Assembly (NCBI GenBank): GCA_002189035.1
Contig: CM007990.1
Location: 1,736,001 to 1,800,000 of the forward strand
From: Utricularia gibba
Taxonomy: Eukaryota > Streptophyta > Magnoliopsida > Lamiales > Lentibulariaceae
Reading direction: 5' to 3'
DNA: 64,000 nucleotides
In this document: positions 1-10,599 of the stretch, piece after piece
How positions within the stretch are numbered: the stretch's first letter is position 1
How the letters are laid out: every line of letters begins with the position of its first letter
Made by a program: the position numbers and the translations under genes
Notes under the pieces: model-generated
What the model was told of the DNA's origin: nothing
The model's input: the letters and a program-made list of their open reading frames with translations, nothing else
The model's database searches: none

Positions 1-488
1 AATTCGCACCTTCTCCTTCTTTCCTGCCTGTTGCTATCCGCAGAATGCGTATACTAAAACATGCCGTGTTTTCCCTCTGTTCCCCTCCCACCCCACCATT
101 CATTCGCAGAAAAGATGGGATTTTTTAGGAGACTTAAAAGCAACTTCGAGCCCTCCAAATCCTCACGTTGTTGTTGTTGATGATGTTGTTTGTGCAAACC
201 TCGCCACCCGACAAGCAATAAATATCATCGAAGATTGGGGCTTTTGATTTAAAGCATGTGTAGTTTGTTCTAGGCTGAAAGTCCAATGAAAATTTTGATG
301 TAAAAGAAGGCAAGACTGCAGAGCAAAATATGCTTGAAAATCTTATCCCACAAGAGATCACAAAGATGAAATCTTTTTTTAAAAAAAAACGAATGAAATT
401 GGGAAAAAGAAACAAAAGATAGGACAAGTTTTCCAATGGCATGCCAACATTAACTCGTCCCATTGAATGCTGTACATCGCCGCCATGG
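1..488. other. 5' flank of the GIR-like gene, no gene seen
   Basis: I see no coding region supported by a family match. A 135-codon reading frame on the minus strand here has no recognisable domain and overlaps the promoter of the downstream gene, so I treat it as chance. The stretch probably holds the upstream promoter of the gene at 544. Confidence 0.5.
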
Positions 489-489
489 C

Positions 490-497
490 TATATAAA
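490..497 (+). promoter_or_regulatory. TATA box of the GIR-like gene
   Basis: TATATAAA lies 47 bases before the proposed start codon at 544. With the usual 25-35 bases from TATA box to transcription start, the 5' leader would be very short, about 15-25 bases. This supports a start near 544 rather than one further upstream. Confidence 0.6.
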
Positions 498-543
498 TGC
501 CCCCAGGCACCCCTCGTCTTCCTACTAAAACAACTCTCCAAAC

Positions 544-953
544 ATGCAGCACCTCAGTTGCCTCTCCGACAAGTAAGAATCCTCAACGAGACTTTTTCGA
601 ATCCCCTTTTGTCTGTTCGCGTGTCAATGTCAATGTCGATGATGATCCCCTCCCTCTTCTGTCTGCTTTTCAGGTTGAACAGCAAGCCCTGTAAGATGGA
701 AATGGAGCACATGGACAGCAATCTGCAGCTTGAGCTGAAGCTGAGGCTATCTCCACCCGGAGAGCATCGGGATCGAATCCTTTCCATAGCCGCAGCCGAG
801 GTCGATGCTGCAGGCAGCTCGATGATGTTGGTAGGGTGCCCCAGGTGTCTCATGTATGTTATGCTGCTAGGGAGTGATCCAAAGTGCCCCAAGTGCAAGA
901 GCACTGTTCTGCTTGACTTCCTAAGGGAAGACAAGCACTTCATCAACACTTAG
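544..953 (+). CDS. GL2-interacting-repressor-like small EAR protein (GIR1/GIR2 family)
   Basis: Spliced model: exon 1 at 544-572, intron 573-673 (GTAAGA...TTTTCAG), exon 2 at 674-953, giving 102 residues in one frame. Near residue 30 is the repression motif LQLELKLRLSPP, which contains the LxLxL EAR core. The C-terminal half has the family signature GCPRCLMYVML...DPKCPKCKSTVLLDF with two CxxC pairs. In Arabidopsis, GIR1 and GIR2 bind GLABRA2 and recruit TOPLESS co-repressors in root-hair control; that role is known for the family and only inferred here. An unspliced frame from 441 would add residues unrelated to the family and bypass a good intron, so the TATA-proximal ATG is preferred. A start inside exon 2 at the MEMEHMDSN sequence remains possible. 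The gene is tail to tail with the IF-2 gene, about 200 bases away. Confidence 0.85.
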
Positions 954-1153
954 AGCAACACTGTGCGCCTTCTGTGTTAGCTTGTTGCACCAACAAAAAC
1001 CTCTATAGTTTTTCGCCATTTGCAGCTTTTCTAAGAGGAGTTCCTTTCGTGTATAAATTAGTTTGGACCCAAAAATTTCCACCTGTTCAGAAATCAACTG
1101 ACAAAACTAAGTACCGCTGCTGCTTATATGCCAAGAGTTTGGCTCGCTTTCTA

Positions 1154-4100
1154 TCAGCATTCTATGCGGACACTGCCGCTCTCTGATGAGATGAACTTGG
1201 GCTTCCGAGTGACCTTCACGAGGCACTGAATGACGTCTCCTACCTGGAAGTCATGGCAACCGTCGATCACGAGCCCGCATTCGTTCCCCTGGCCAACAGC
1301 CTCCACATCCTGCAGCTCACGCTTCAGAGAAGCGCAGATGCCTTCGAATACGGTTTCTCCACTTCTGAGGAGTCTCAGTGTCGCTGACTTGGAGACACGG
1401 CCATTGGTCACGCGGCAGCCGGCGATCTTGACGTCTTCTCCCTTGGCCTTGCTCCTTCCCTTGAGTTCAAAGATGTTGAGAACCTGGGCCTCGCCAGCAA
1501 CCTTGGTTTCAAGTGTCCCTGGGGCCTTTTCAACGATGAAGTTGCCGATATCCTCCAAGAGATGGTAAATCACACGGTGCAATTTTATCTGGAATCGAGA
1601 TCCATGCGATTGTGATGTTAGAAACATGTTAAAAAAATGAAAAATAAAAAGCACTGCCTCAGAGTGGCTGATTCGTACCTGCACCTTTGCTTGTGCAGCA
1701 GAATTGCTGATTGCAGCAGGAAGATCCCGAACATTGAATCCGACAATGCAAGCGCCACAAGCTTGTGCCATATCAACATCGGACTGTGAAACGGGACCAA
1801 CTCCTGAATGGATAACCTTCACAAAAACCTACCAAGGAAAAGCAGAAACGGCAGGAAGAGGTTAAACACTGGAGAAGCGTAGAAAATCAATCACGTCTGA
1901 GAATCAGGATGATAACCTGTGGACTGTTTAAGCATCTCAATGCATCGCTGACTGCTTGGACGGTGCCCTGCACATCTCCTTTGACAATAACCGGGACTTC
2001 AACTCTATTAGTTTTCTCCGCGCCATCCTCATTCTCATCCTCATCCTCATCATCTTCCAACGCTTTCTGCTTCTCCTCTTCCATTTTTATGAGCCTATCC
2101 CTTTCAATTTTCTTTTTCCTTCCTTCACTGAGCATTCTTGCCCTTTCCTCAGACTCAACAGCCACAATGTCATCACCTGCCATTGGGAGCCCCTTCAGAC
2201 CTTCGATTTCAACAGGCATGGCAGGGGTAGCATGGGAAATTGTTTTTCTGGACATGTCCCTAATGCATCTAATTTTTCCCCACTCAGCACCTACTACAAC
2301 ATGCTGTCCACAAGCAATGGTTCCTGCCTTTACTATTGCCGTGGCAAGTGGACCACGGCCCTTATCAAGCCTTGCCTCCACAACATACGCCTGAGCTGGT
2401 CCATCAATTCGTGCTTTCAAATCCATTAGCTCGGCCTGGAGCAGCAAAGCATCCTCGAGCTTGTCCAGTCCAGTCTTTTTAAGAGCTGAGACTTCAACAA
2501 CTTGAACATCACCACCCATATCCTCTAAGGCTAAGCCTTCACAGCCCAGCTGGATTTTCACTCTTTCAGGGTTTGCATCTGGTTTGTCGCACTTGTTGAT
2601 AGCAACAACAATGGGAACATTGGCAGCTGTAGCATGAGACATGGCTTCGAGAGTTTGAGGCATCACCCCATCATCTGCAGCTACCACTAGCACAACTACA
2701 TCCGTAATTGCTGCACCCCTTGCTCGCATCGCACTAAAGGCTGCATGGCCAGGTGTGTCAAGGAATGTAATGGATGCCCCAGATTGCATGCCAACAACAA
2801 ACGCTCCTACATGCTGGGTTATGCCTCCAGCTTCCTTAGCAGCTAAAGATGTTTGACGAAGGGCATCCAACAGAGACGTCTTGCCATGATCGACATGGCC
2901 CATGACTGTTACAACTGAGGGGCGTGGTAACACTTGGGCTCCTTCATCTAAGTGCATCCTGCGAACCTTGAGACCAACTTCCTACATACGATAAAACATT
3001 AGTGAAAACTGACAGACAATTCGGAAGCATGTGCTTTTTGTGTTTGGCATACAGGTCAACTTCAAAATACTGACAGGGGTCAAGTAAATACCATTGCCAC
3101 TAATTCCGCTACGTCAATACTGAGAGAATCAAACTCTGAATCAGCTTTCTCCCCAACATTTATTATCATATTCTGAATAAAAGATGTGGATTCTCCACAA
3201 CGCTTAGCAAGCTCCAAAATTGTCATGCCTTCAAAAATCTCAATTGTTTTATCATGGGAGGACATTTTGGCTCTTCTCAACTTCGGAGGTACATACGGGG
3301 TTTCCACAGGAGGTTGAGCCTCTTTCTTTTTCTTTGAGAACTTCCCACTATTTGTAGCCTTCACTCTCCTCGATAACTTTAGGCCTAATGATTCTTCCTC
3401 TTTAAACCTAGCAAGCACTGGACTTGCATGAAAGTGCCTGAAAAAAGTAAGGGTCATGTACGCAAAGTAATGCTTGAGAAAATCATCACGGAAGATCAGG
3501 GGTAAAAATCGGTTTTTAAAGATCTATGCAAGAAATAAATAATCTCCTGCTGATATGCTTCTCACTGCCTGATCCTCTACAATATGATGAAAAATTTATT
3601 TATACAAAAGCCAATTTACTACTTATAAATCAATGAACATATGAAGACTTCAGCTTCCAGGGATTTGCCCATACTAGTGAACTGGAGGATTGCTGTCAGT
3701 GTTTAAAGATTTCCCATCAAGGCCTGATAAAAATAGCCCCATTTCATTTCTTCAGTTATTTTATTTTCAAGATATTCCATCCTCCAAAGGAAAAGCAAAA
3801 TCAAGAGAGAGCATCATGAAAATTTTAATCAGCTTATAATGTAAAAGAAATACACTATGGTTAAAAAGAATGATGGTTCCATGTGATTATTCAGCATTGA
3901 CTCCTAGCAAATAAATATTCTGCTTCTTCATTTTAGCAGGCAGATTTCATGATAGAGCAAGTGAATGGTAGAACGCAGGTTTGAGAAATTAAAATTAAAA
4001 CATAATAAACACGAAAATGACTACCTCATCAAGCATCTTTCAGATGAAAAAGTGGAGTTCCCATCATCCCCATGAAACCCTATGGAGTGGAGACATCCTG

Positions 4101-4667
4101 AATTGATTGCACGCCATTGCAGCAGGCAAAAAGATGAATATAACATCATTGACGAGAAAACAAATCATAAGAAAAACCCTGTTAAACATGGCATCCCCTA
4201 CGGCCTCTAATATCAGGGTACACGCATAGAAACGTACAATGTTCATCAACAACGAAATTTAATAACTTCAAACTTACCACGAAACTGTCTAACTGAACCT
4301 GAGAGCGTTCTCGCAGCATCCAGAAGGGAAGAATCTTTACATACCACAGTCATGGCATTACCATGAGTTACGGGAAGGCCCTGCAAGCAATTGAACGCAT
4401 TTACACTAAATTTCCATGCCACTCCAAAACAGAATCAGGGTGAAACAGTTCAACATCAAGAAATACACAATTCACAAATAAAATTACTCCACAACACTGT
4501 TAGTCCCCAATTCACACACAATAAGGGCTACATTGAAATGCTTATCGACTCAGATTAAGAAATAGAAAGGTGGAATTTTAAGAATAAAAGCAAATTATCT
4601 ACTCTTATAAGGCGGAGATTGGAACAATAAAAGCACTAACCTTTCTTGCGATTGCTCTCCAGGCCAT
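1154..4667 (-). CDS. Translation initiation factor IF-2, organellar (probably mitochondrial)
   Basis: Seven exons read on the minus strand: 4641-4667, 4278-4380, 4025-4097, 3092-3437, 1917-2981, 1679-1828 and 1154-1588. All junctions are GT-AG and frames join exactly, giving 732 residues. The short exon 4025-4097 is not obvious as an open frame, but it is required to keep phase and joins ...RCLMRHFHAS. GTPase motifs are complete: GHVDHGKT (residues 211-218), DTPGH (258-262), NKCD (312-315) and SALK (348-351). An acidic linker rich in Asp and Glu follows domain II, and the C-terminus ends ...[13 protein letters not shown]. The factor brings initiator tRNA to the small ribosomal subunit. Its length and the short start MAWRAIARK resemble plant mitochondrial rather than chloroplast IF-2, which has a much longer N-terminus. 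The gene looks intact. The last intron is only 90 bases and has no stop in frame. Confidence 0.93.
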
Positions 4668-5169
4668 CTTGGGGCGCCAATTTCCTCAGCTCAGCCTGGA
4701 CCCTATACAAACCATTAACTCAGTCTGTCAGCCAACGATAAGCGGTGGAAATAGGACGGCCGACGACGGCAGCGTAACCAGTAGCTTAATTCGGCACTCC
4801 TGAAAATGTTCGACGTATCTACCGGAAATTGCCGGGGAGAAAAGTTAAAAAAGGGGGTTGAATAAACATAATGGAGATAAAAAAACGCAACTTTTTAACT
4901 TAACAGTAAAATTAGTTATCGCTATTGACATAATTGATTTCTAAAATTTTATATACTGGATATATTAATCTTCAACATTTTTAATGTATAGAATATAATT
5001 AATCTATGTAATTCCATACCTTAGGCATTTTTAATCTCTAATATAGTTGAAAAAATGCTTTTCACAATCATTCAAATTTTAGGTATGTGTTTTGGGCATG
5101 GTTTATTTTTATGAAATAGTAAGAAAAAAACATGAGTAGTGATATCAAAAAAATGAGAAAATCGAGACG
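4668..5169. other. Upstream region of the IF-2 gene, no gene seen
   Basis: This stretch holds the 5' leader and presumed promoter of the IF-2 gene, read leftward, then AT-rich sequence up to the MULE-1 target duplication. I recognise no coding sequence or clear TATA box. Confidence 0.5.
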
Positions 5170-5180
5170 TCTTTTATTCA
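5170..5180. repeat. Left target-site duplication of MULE-1
   Basis: TCTTTTATTCA at this position is repeated exactly at 9247-9257 on the far side of the element. Mutator elements usually give 9-11 base duplications. Confidence 0.85.
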
Positions 5181-5406
5181 GAGAAATCATCAAATTGGTC
5201 CTCAATTTCATGCAGATTTTATTTCGTCCCCCTTTTTAGTGTGGATCCAATTGAATCTTTTTTTGTCTATTCTCGTGTTACTTTGATCCTCTCTGTTACA
5301 AAACCGTGTATTTTAACGGATTGACCCGGCCCTTTTAACAAACCTGACTCAAAAAATGATATATGTTGACCCTGTAAATTGGTGAACCCTAGTCGAAGAA
5401 TTGCGA

Positions 5407-5811
5407 ATGTCGAGTGGTAAGTCTCAAATCGGTGCAGCATCCGGCAAGAAGTCGAAAAAGAGGAAGGCAGGGAAAGACGTGGGTGGTGAAGAGCTATGGA
5501 CGCAAGTGAAGAGGGCATCCACGACCAATGCTAACAGGACTATCGATGAAACTATCAATCAGCTTGTGTCAACAGTAAAGAAGTTGAAGGAAGAGTTGGG
5601 TTTGGAGTCATCTGATGGGGTAAAAAATAATTCCTTGACTCCCTCTAAAGTGGAGCAGCAGGTTAGGTTTCTTTCGATTAAAATTGATGTTCATATTGAT
5701 TCCCAAGAGTGATTACAGACCATGTGTTTTTAATTCCAGATTCGGGCATTAGAGGAGGTTAATATGGATCTTGTGGAGAAAATCTGTGAAGCACAAATGC
5801 GTGTTGAGGAG
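5407..5811 (+). CDS. Small Lys-rich coiled-coil protein of MULE-1, unknown function
   Basis: I do not recognise a family. Exon 1 (5407-5661, 85 codons) and exon 2 (5740-5811, 24 codons) join in phase across an intron with GTTAGG and TTCCAG borders. A GT donor at 5812 implies at least one more exon; 6122-6142 (AVSQKAK) is a possible but weak candidate. The N-terminus has a basic run, KKSKKRKAGK, that could be a nuclear signal. The rest (TIDETINQLVSTVKKLKEEL, then IRALEEVNMDLVEKICEAQM) has heptad spacing typical of a coiled coil. It sits just inside the left end and faces the transposase gene, the position of mudrB in MuDR, but I see no sequence likeness to MURB. It is either an element accessory gene or a captured host fragment. 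No stop occurs within the two exons. Confidence 0.45.
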
Positions 5812-6175
5812 GTAGGAATGTCTTGATATATTTGAGATTGAATACGATTAATTCTTAGAATTGAATGATTTATGATTTGTAAAATCTAATCATTTCCTAA
5901 AATTGTTTCAGTATCGTACTAATCTACAATAACATCTCGAAAGGTTGATTGGCTAAAAAAAAGTGCTTAGCATTGGAAGCTTATGTTGAAGAGGGTTCTT
6001 AGTATCGTGTTTTTTATTTTGAAGTAGTTTATGTTGTACAATTAATGTGTTTTAAAGAACACGTTTGTTAGTTTTAGTGGACTTGATTTTATTAAAATGC
6101 AAATTGCTGTTGCTTTAACAAGGCAGTATCACAAAAAGCCAAGGTAACTTCGAATTACAAAAGATATGCTTGACA

Positions 6176-6293
6176 TTACAACATTTTCAAAAACTAACGC
6201 CTTAACAGGCCATTACTACATATGCCTTAGCAAGTGCCTTAACAAGCCATCACAAAAAGCCATTACTACATATGCCTTGACAAGTGCCTATGC
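6176..6293. repeat. Short tandem repeats at the 3' end of the MULE-1 transposase
   Basis: Units of the form GCCATTACTACATATGCCTT followed by AACAAGTGCCTT recur two to three times, just beyond the transposase stop. They lie between the two convergent genes of MULE-1 and could affect 3' end formation; that role is a guess. Confidence 0.5.
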
Positions 6294-6335
6294 CTTTGAT
6301 GCCTTCTTCTTTCCCCTCTTCCTTTTAGTGCCACT

Positions 6336-8883
6336 TCACTGTGACTGTGAATCCACCTGTGTGTCTTTTTTAGGACAATTCTTCTTGTTGTGCCCTTTGG
6401 CCCTGCAAATGGAGCATCTATAGGCACTGATGCTTGTGTACCTTTTGCGCGGTTCATCTTTTCGTCGACGCCAACTTTGCTTCGGTCTGCCATTTCACCT
6501 AACAGGAACCAATGGTGGCAAAGGTGGATCCCCCTCATCTAACGGCCAGTACAAGTTGCCATGCATAGGTGGGATAGGCATGCTGTAGCACATTTCATAG
6601 GCAATCACACTATAGTGAGGACTTATGAAATTGTGGATGGCTTCTTTCTTTGCCTTCAATGCTACTAATACATGTTTGCACGGTATGCCTAGAAAAACAC
6701 AAATTAGAAAAAGAAAGTATGTGCTACACTTATTAATATCAGTACCTATTAGTTGAAATTGGTGACAAGTGCATGTTTTCCTTGCAAGATCCACACAGTG
6801 CTGATCTTCGCCATCCGTGCATTCTCAATTCCATCCATCAGATGGAATAACTCTTCCAATGCCTTGTTTTTCCTCACTCAGTTGGACAATTTTCCATATT
6901 TGAGGGCATATTGAAGTCTTCCATTTTAGGTAGGCACAGAGATTTTTTGTAAAACATTCCACAAGTTTCTTTCTGATCCCCTCTAACATTGGCACCAGAG
7001 GTAACTTTCTTGCGGGCAAAATCATTGAGTTCAAGGTTTCAGCCATGTTATTTAGCAAAATATCACAAGTGGTGCCCTCTGAAAATGTGTACCTAGCCCA
7101 AAAATGCCGAGGTATATTACACATGTAAGCATAGGTACCTTCACTAACCTTCTCAAGTTCAGAAAAGTGAAGGTCGAATGCTTGTTTAGTTGCTGTTCGA
7201 GCAGCACATCATACAATGCTTTGAATCGCCATAGCCCCGTAGTCATTATCTTTTAAATTTTGGATCATATGTCTAACACAGTGCCTTACCTGGAATCAAG
7301 AGTCATATGTTAATGTGACAAAAAATAAAAAAAAACATTACAAAGTAAAAAATGTAAATCTGGATATTGGGAAGAATAATTGTGATAGCATACTTCAATC
7401 ATTTATCTCGATCAGACATGATCACATACTCTTACATGCTGTCATCCGTAATGCCAATATCCTCCTTTAAATAGATAGAAACCAGCTCTAAGCCTCTTTA
7501 TTTTATCCTTCAACAAGTGCATATGTTATTGGGTAAACTCCATTATTTGCATCTAGAACTACTGCAGTAAGCAACTCGCCCCCTACATTTTCAATCAAAA
7601 AACATCCATCTACGCTGAAAATTTTTCTACAACCAAGCCTAAAACCATTTTTACAAGAACCTAAGCAAATGTACAGCCTTCGGAATCGTTTGCGGCCTAG
7701 TTCAATAGAATCATCAACTAAATCTAATTTAACAGTCGAACCTGGGTTGGTGGCTTCTAATTGTTGGCAATAACCCATTATCTTGTTAAATTGTGTCTCA
7801 TATGTTGCCTTAACACAATCATGAACAATTTGTCTAGCCTTCCGTGCTTGATTGTAGCTTATGCAAACCTGCAATTTCCTGTTTAACTCATTTCTAAAAC
7901 TGTCTATGTCCAAGTTTGGATTTTCACAGAACCTATACATGAACCTTTGAGCCAACCATGAAGTAATGATCGTACTATTGGACAACACCTTCCCACAGTT
8001 AGATGCATGGTTGGGGTTAACTAACCTCTTAACTAACCATCCATTACCATCCTTGAGTTTACGAGCATAGACCACCCAGCCGCAATCTGGTGTTGCACAC
8101 TTAGCCTAAATGAAAAAAAAAATGTTATCCAATGCAACAACAAAAACAGAAAATAAAACAATATAAAGTTACATACTCTCAAACGGATTGAATCATTTTT
8201 TTTCCATTGAATCTCCTTTCCATTCTCAATTGCATGCCTAATAATGGCTTCTTGGGCATGTGATTTTCCAAAAAAATGAAGCCCTTCCTTAAGTTCTACA
8301 TACTTAAATCCATGTTTAGGATTGTACACTGGTTTGTGGCTACCTTCCTGAATATCGTCATTACCATCACCTATGTTTACATCTAATTCATCATCTGAAG
8401 CTGCACAATTAGGATCATTAACTTGTACTTCGTCTTCATCTTCCTCACTTACATTTTTCTGTTGTTCGTCACTAGGTTGCGAAAGCTGCTCATGATTAGA
8501 CTCTATATCGGACAACATGTAATAATCATCTTCAAGAACTATCTTATCACTGTCCTTATTAAGCTCATCATCCAAAGGTATATCTTAGAGACTAGTATCA
8601 TTATATTGTTCAAGCTCATAACATATAGTATCCAAACCCCCTTTGATCACATCATGATTGAAATACTCCAAAAAAAAAAAATACTAGCACGCCCCATAAA
8701 CTTCATTCTAACTATATCACAATCTGCCTCATTAGAAATAGTCTTCCAAATTTTATTCCTCCCTTCAATATACTTAACCCAAAAACACATACGAGTAGGA
8801 ATCGTAAACCCGAAAGGCCTTACCAAATTTAATAACATACCCACTGATAAATCGAAACCCTTGGCATCACGCAGAGCTTCCAT
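6336..8883 (-). pseudogene. MURA-like transposase of MULE-1, disrupted
   Basis: Read right to left: an N-terminal segment (from 8883), an acidic stretch, then a MuDR-type DNA-binding domain near 8330-8170 with GLHFFGKSHAQEAIIRHAI. Next comes the catalytic core, with KIFSVDGCFL near 7620 holding the first Asp. The second catalytic region reads MSDRDK near 7410, with stops on both sides. A SWIM zinc finger follows (TCTCHQFQLIG, then GIPCKHVLVALKAKK across an intron). A CCHC knuckle lies at about 6375-6415 (CSICRAKGHNKKNC). An in-frame TGA separates LVPVR from NGRPKQSWRRRK near 6490, and several stops lie between 7250 and 7500. The copy cannot make a full transposase, though its parts keep the normal MuDR order. 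Confidence 0.85.
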
Positions 8884-9246
8884 ACCTGTTCCTCATTAGT
8901 TTTGAGGTCCATCATATGCCATGAACCCACTATGACGCAAGAATACAGTTTTACACCCCATTTTGCAACCTTGCCCACAAGCAATTCCCAGTCGCAATTG
9001 ACAGAGGAACGGAAAAGATGAAATCAAGAAACGAACCTCTGAAAACGGAACATATGATTTTCGCGGCACAAATGTGTGAAATTACACGTTTAGCCTTCGA
9101 TTTAACGGAGTCAAACGACACTTCACGTTGAGGGACGCACATGAAATAACATTCACCTAATGAGGATTAAATTGGTATCACTTTAAAAATGGGGACAAAA
9201 TCGCCGCAACATGGGAAGCACTAGGGATCAAATCGGCTCGTTGGCC

Positions 9247-9257
9247 TCTTTTATTCA
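9247..9257. repeat. Right target-site duplication of MULE-1
   Basis: An exact copy of the 11 bases at 5170-5180. Confidence 0.85.
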
Positions 9258-10560
9258 CGTCACAAAGTAAAATGTACTAATGATAAAAAAAGAAGTTTGT
9301 AAATAAAAGATAATTGACAATTGTGATGGATTTTAATAGACAATGATAGAAGGAAAGTATGTTAATAAAGATCTTAGGAAGTCTTCCAATAACTTGAGTG
9401 AATTCAAAGAATACAATATGTCCTTGTATGTTAGATTTGATATATTTTTAAAGATGAGTTTTTATATTTTGGAGAATCTTTCTATCTATTGATGATTTTA
9501 TATATAAAAGGATATACAAATGATATTATCCATATATTATTTTAGAAAAAATATCTTTTTATGAAAATTATTTCCTTTTTATTTTTTGGATCATTGTTAT
9601 TAGAATTTTCAAGGTTGTTTTTTGGTTCTTAAGGCTTCTTGAGCTCATTATGACTTTTCGGGTGTTTGTTGGACTTTAGGTATTGGTGTGATGCCACTTG
9701 TTGGATATTATTGTAGTCTTCTATAAACCTTTTTTCCTAAGTTTTCTATGAAATTACCCCAGACATTGTATACTTAAATGTTCCCTTTCTAAGAAATATT
9801 TTCATAGATGGTGCATTATATAGTCTTTTCTAATGGTAGGTTGAGTTAGACATATTGTGCCTCCTACTTGAGACCATTATGAGACCTTCTTTTGAGCACA
9901 TCCTACGTGTGCCTTGTCCATCCAATAATGCCACCTAGGCATTTCCTTCTCGGGGCATAACTCTATTTAGATTCCTTGTTTACAAATTCATTACAATTGC
10001 AACACTAGCCTCTTTGGATAGCAATGATCTTCAGAGTGTTGTTGGACAAATACATGTTTGAGTAATGAATTTATAGACAAGCTTTGATGATTACATGTGA
10101 AGGAGAATACATCCATTTTTGGATGAGATGAGAGCACCTTCACTTGTTGATTAGTTCATATCTTTTTAGATAATATAAAATTGAGAGCCACCAATATGCT
10201 AAGCTGTTAGAAGGTCATAGAGTTCACCCAAGATGATTTAATATAGACAGCCTTGAAAGGGAAGTTTCCCTTGACAAGAGCCATATTGTCCTGATGGAGA
10301 AGTTTGATTTGTGATGTTTCTTGAGTTCTCTAAAAAATGAAGGTGTGAGTTGCGTTAGACACACGAAGAAGCATGATCCAAGTCATTGCTTGAACTCCCT
10401 AAGCCTTCAGCAAAGCTGAAACTTTCTCTAATAGTGAATATGATATCAGAAGAACATGCTGATTCTTGGGTTGAATAGTCATTGAGGAGAAAGAGAACCA
10501 CTCATTAAATATAGTCAAGTAATAGAGATCTTTGTTGGCATCTCACTTGAGAGATGGTCT
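9258..10560. other. No gene seen; possibly the decayed 3' part of the adjoining gypsy element
   Basis: The sequence is AT-rich and has no frame with a recognisable product. It lies just downstream, on the minus strand, of the gypsy integrase remains, where the 3' LTR would be expected. I could not find a matching second LTR, so this is unproven. Confidence 0.35.
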
Positions 10561-10599
10561 TCATGTCTCAGAATTCTTGAGCGACGTTTTCTTTCCTTT

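Larger units (their letters stand above)
5181..9246. mobile_element. MULE-1: MuDR-like Mutator element, decayed, 4.07 kb
   Basis: The bounds come from an exact 11-base target duplication and diverged terminal inverted repeats. The left end reads GAGAAATCATCAAATTGGTCC. The right end read inward begins GGCCAACGAGCCGATTTGAT, and both continue into a similar block containing TTTTGTCCCC or TTCGTCCCCC followed by CCAATT. Inside are a transposase pseudogene running leftward (about 8883 to 6336) and a small gene running rightward (5407 on), so the two converge as mudrA and mudrB do in maize MuDR. The ends are only partly alike, which means the copy is old. Confidence 0.85.

Noticed and set aside
134-541. 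A 135-codon minus-strand frame over the GIR-like promoter
   Set aside because: No domain, low-complexity wording, overlaps a TATA box and start of a recognised gene.
1909-2429. Long plus-strand frames inside the IF-2 gene
   Set aside because: They are the antisense of the GTPase exon; Ser- and Leu-rich wording reflects the acidic repeat read backwards.
5740-6142. A third exon (AVSQKAK) of the MULE-1 small gene
   Set aside because: Splice borders are plausible but the exon is only 21 bases and not testable without transcripts, so it was left out of the model.
6266-6538. A 90-codon minus-strand frame at the MULE-1 transposase end
   Set aside because: It is the wrong frame; the neighbouring frame gives the CCHC knuckle CSICRAKGHNKKNC and the GRPKQSWRRRK motif expected there.
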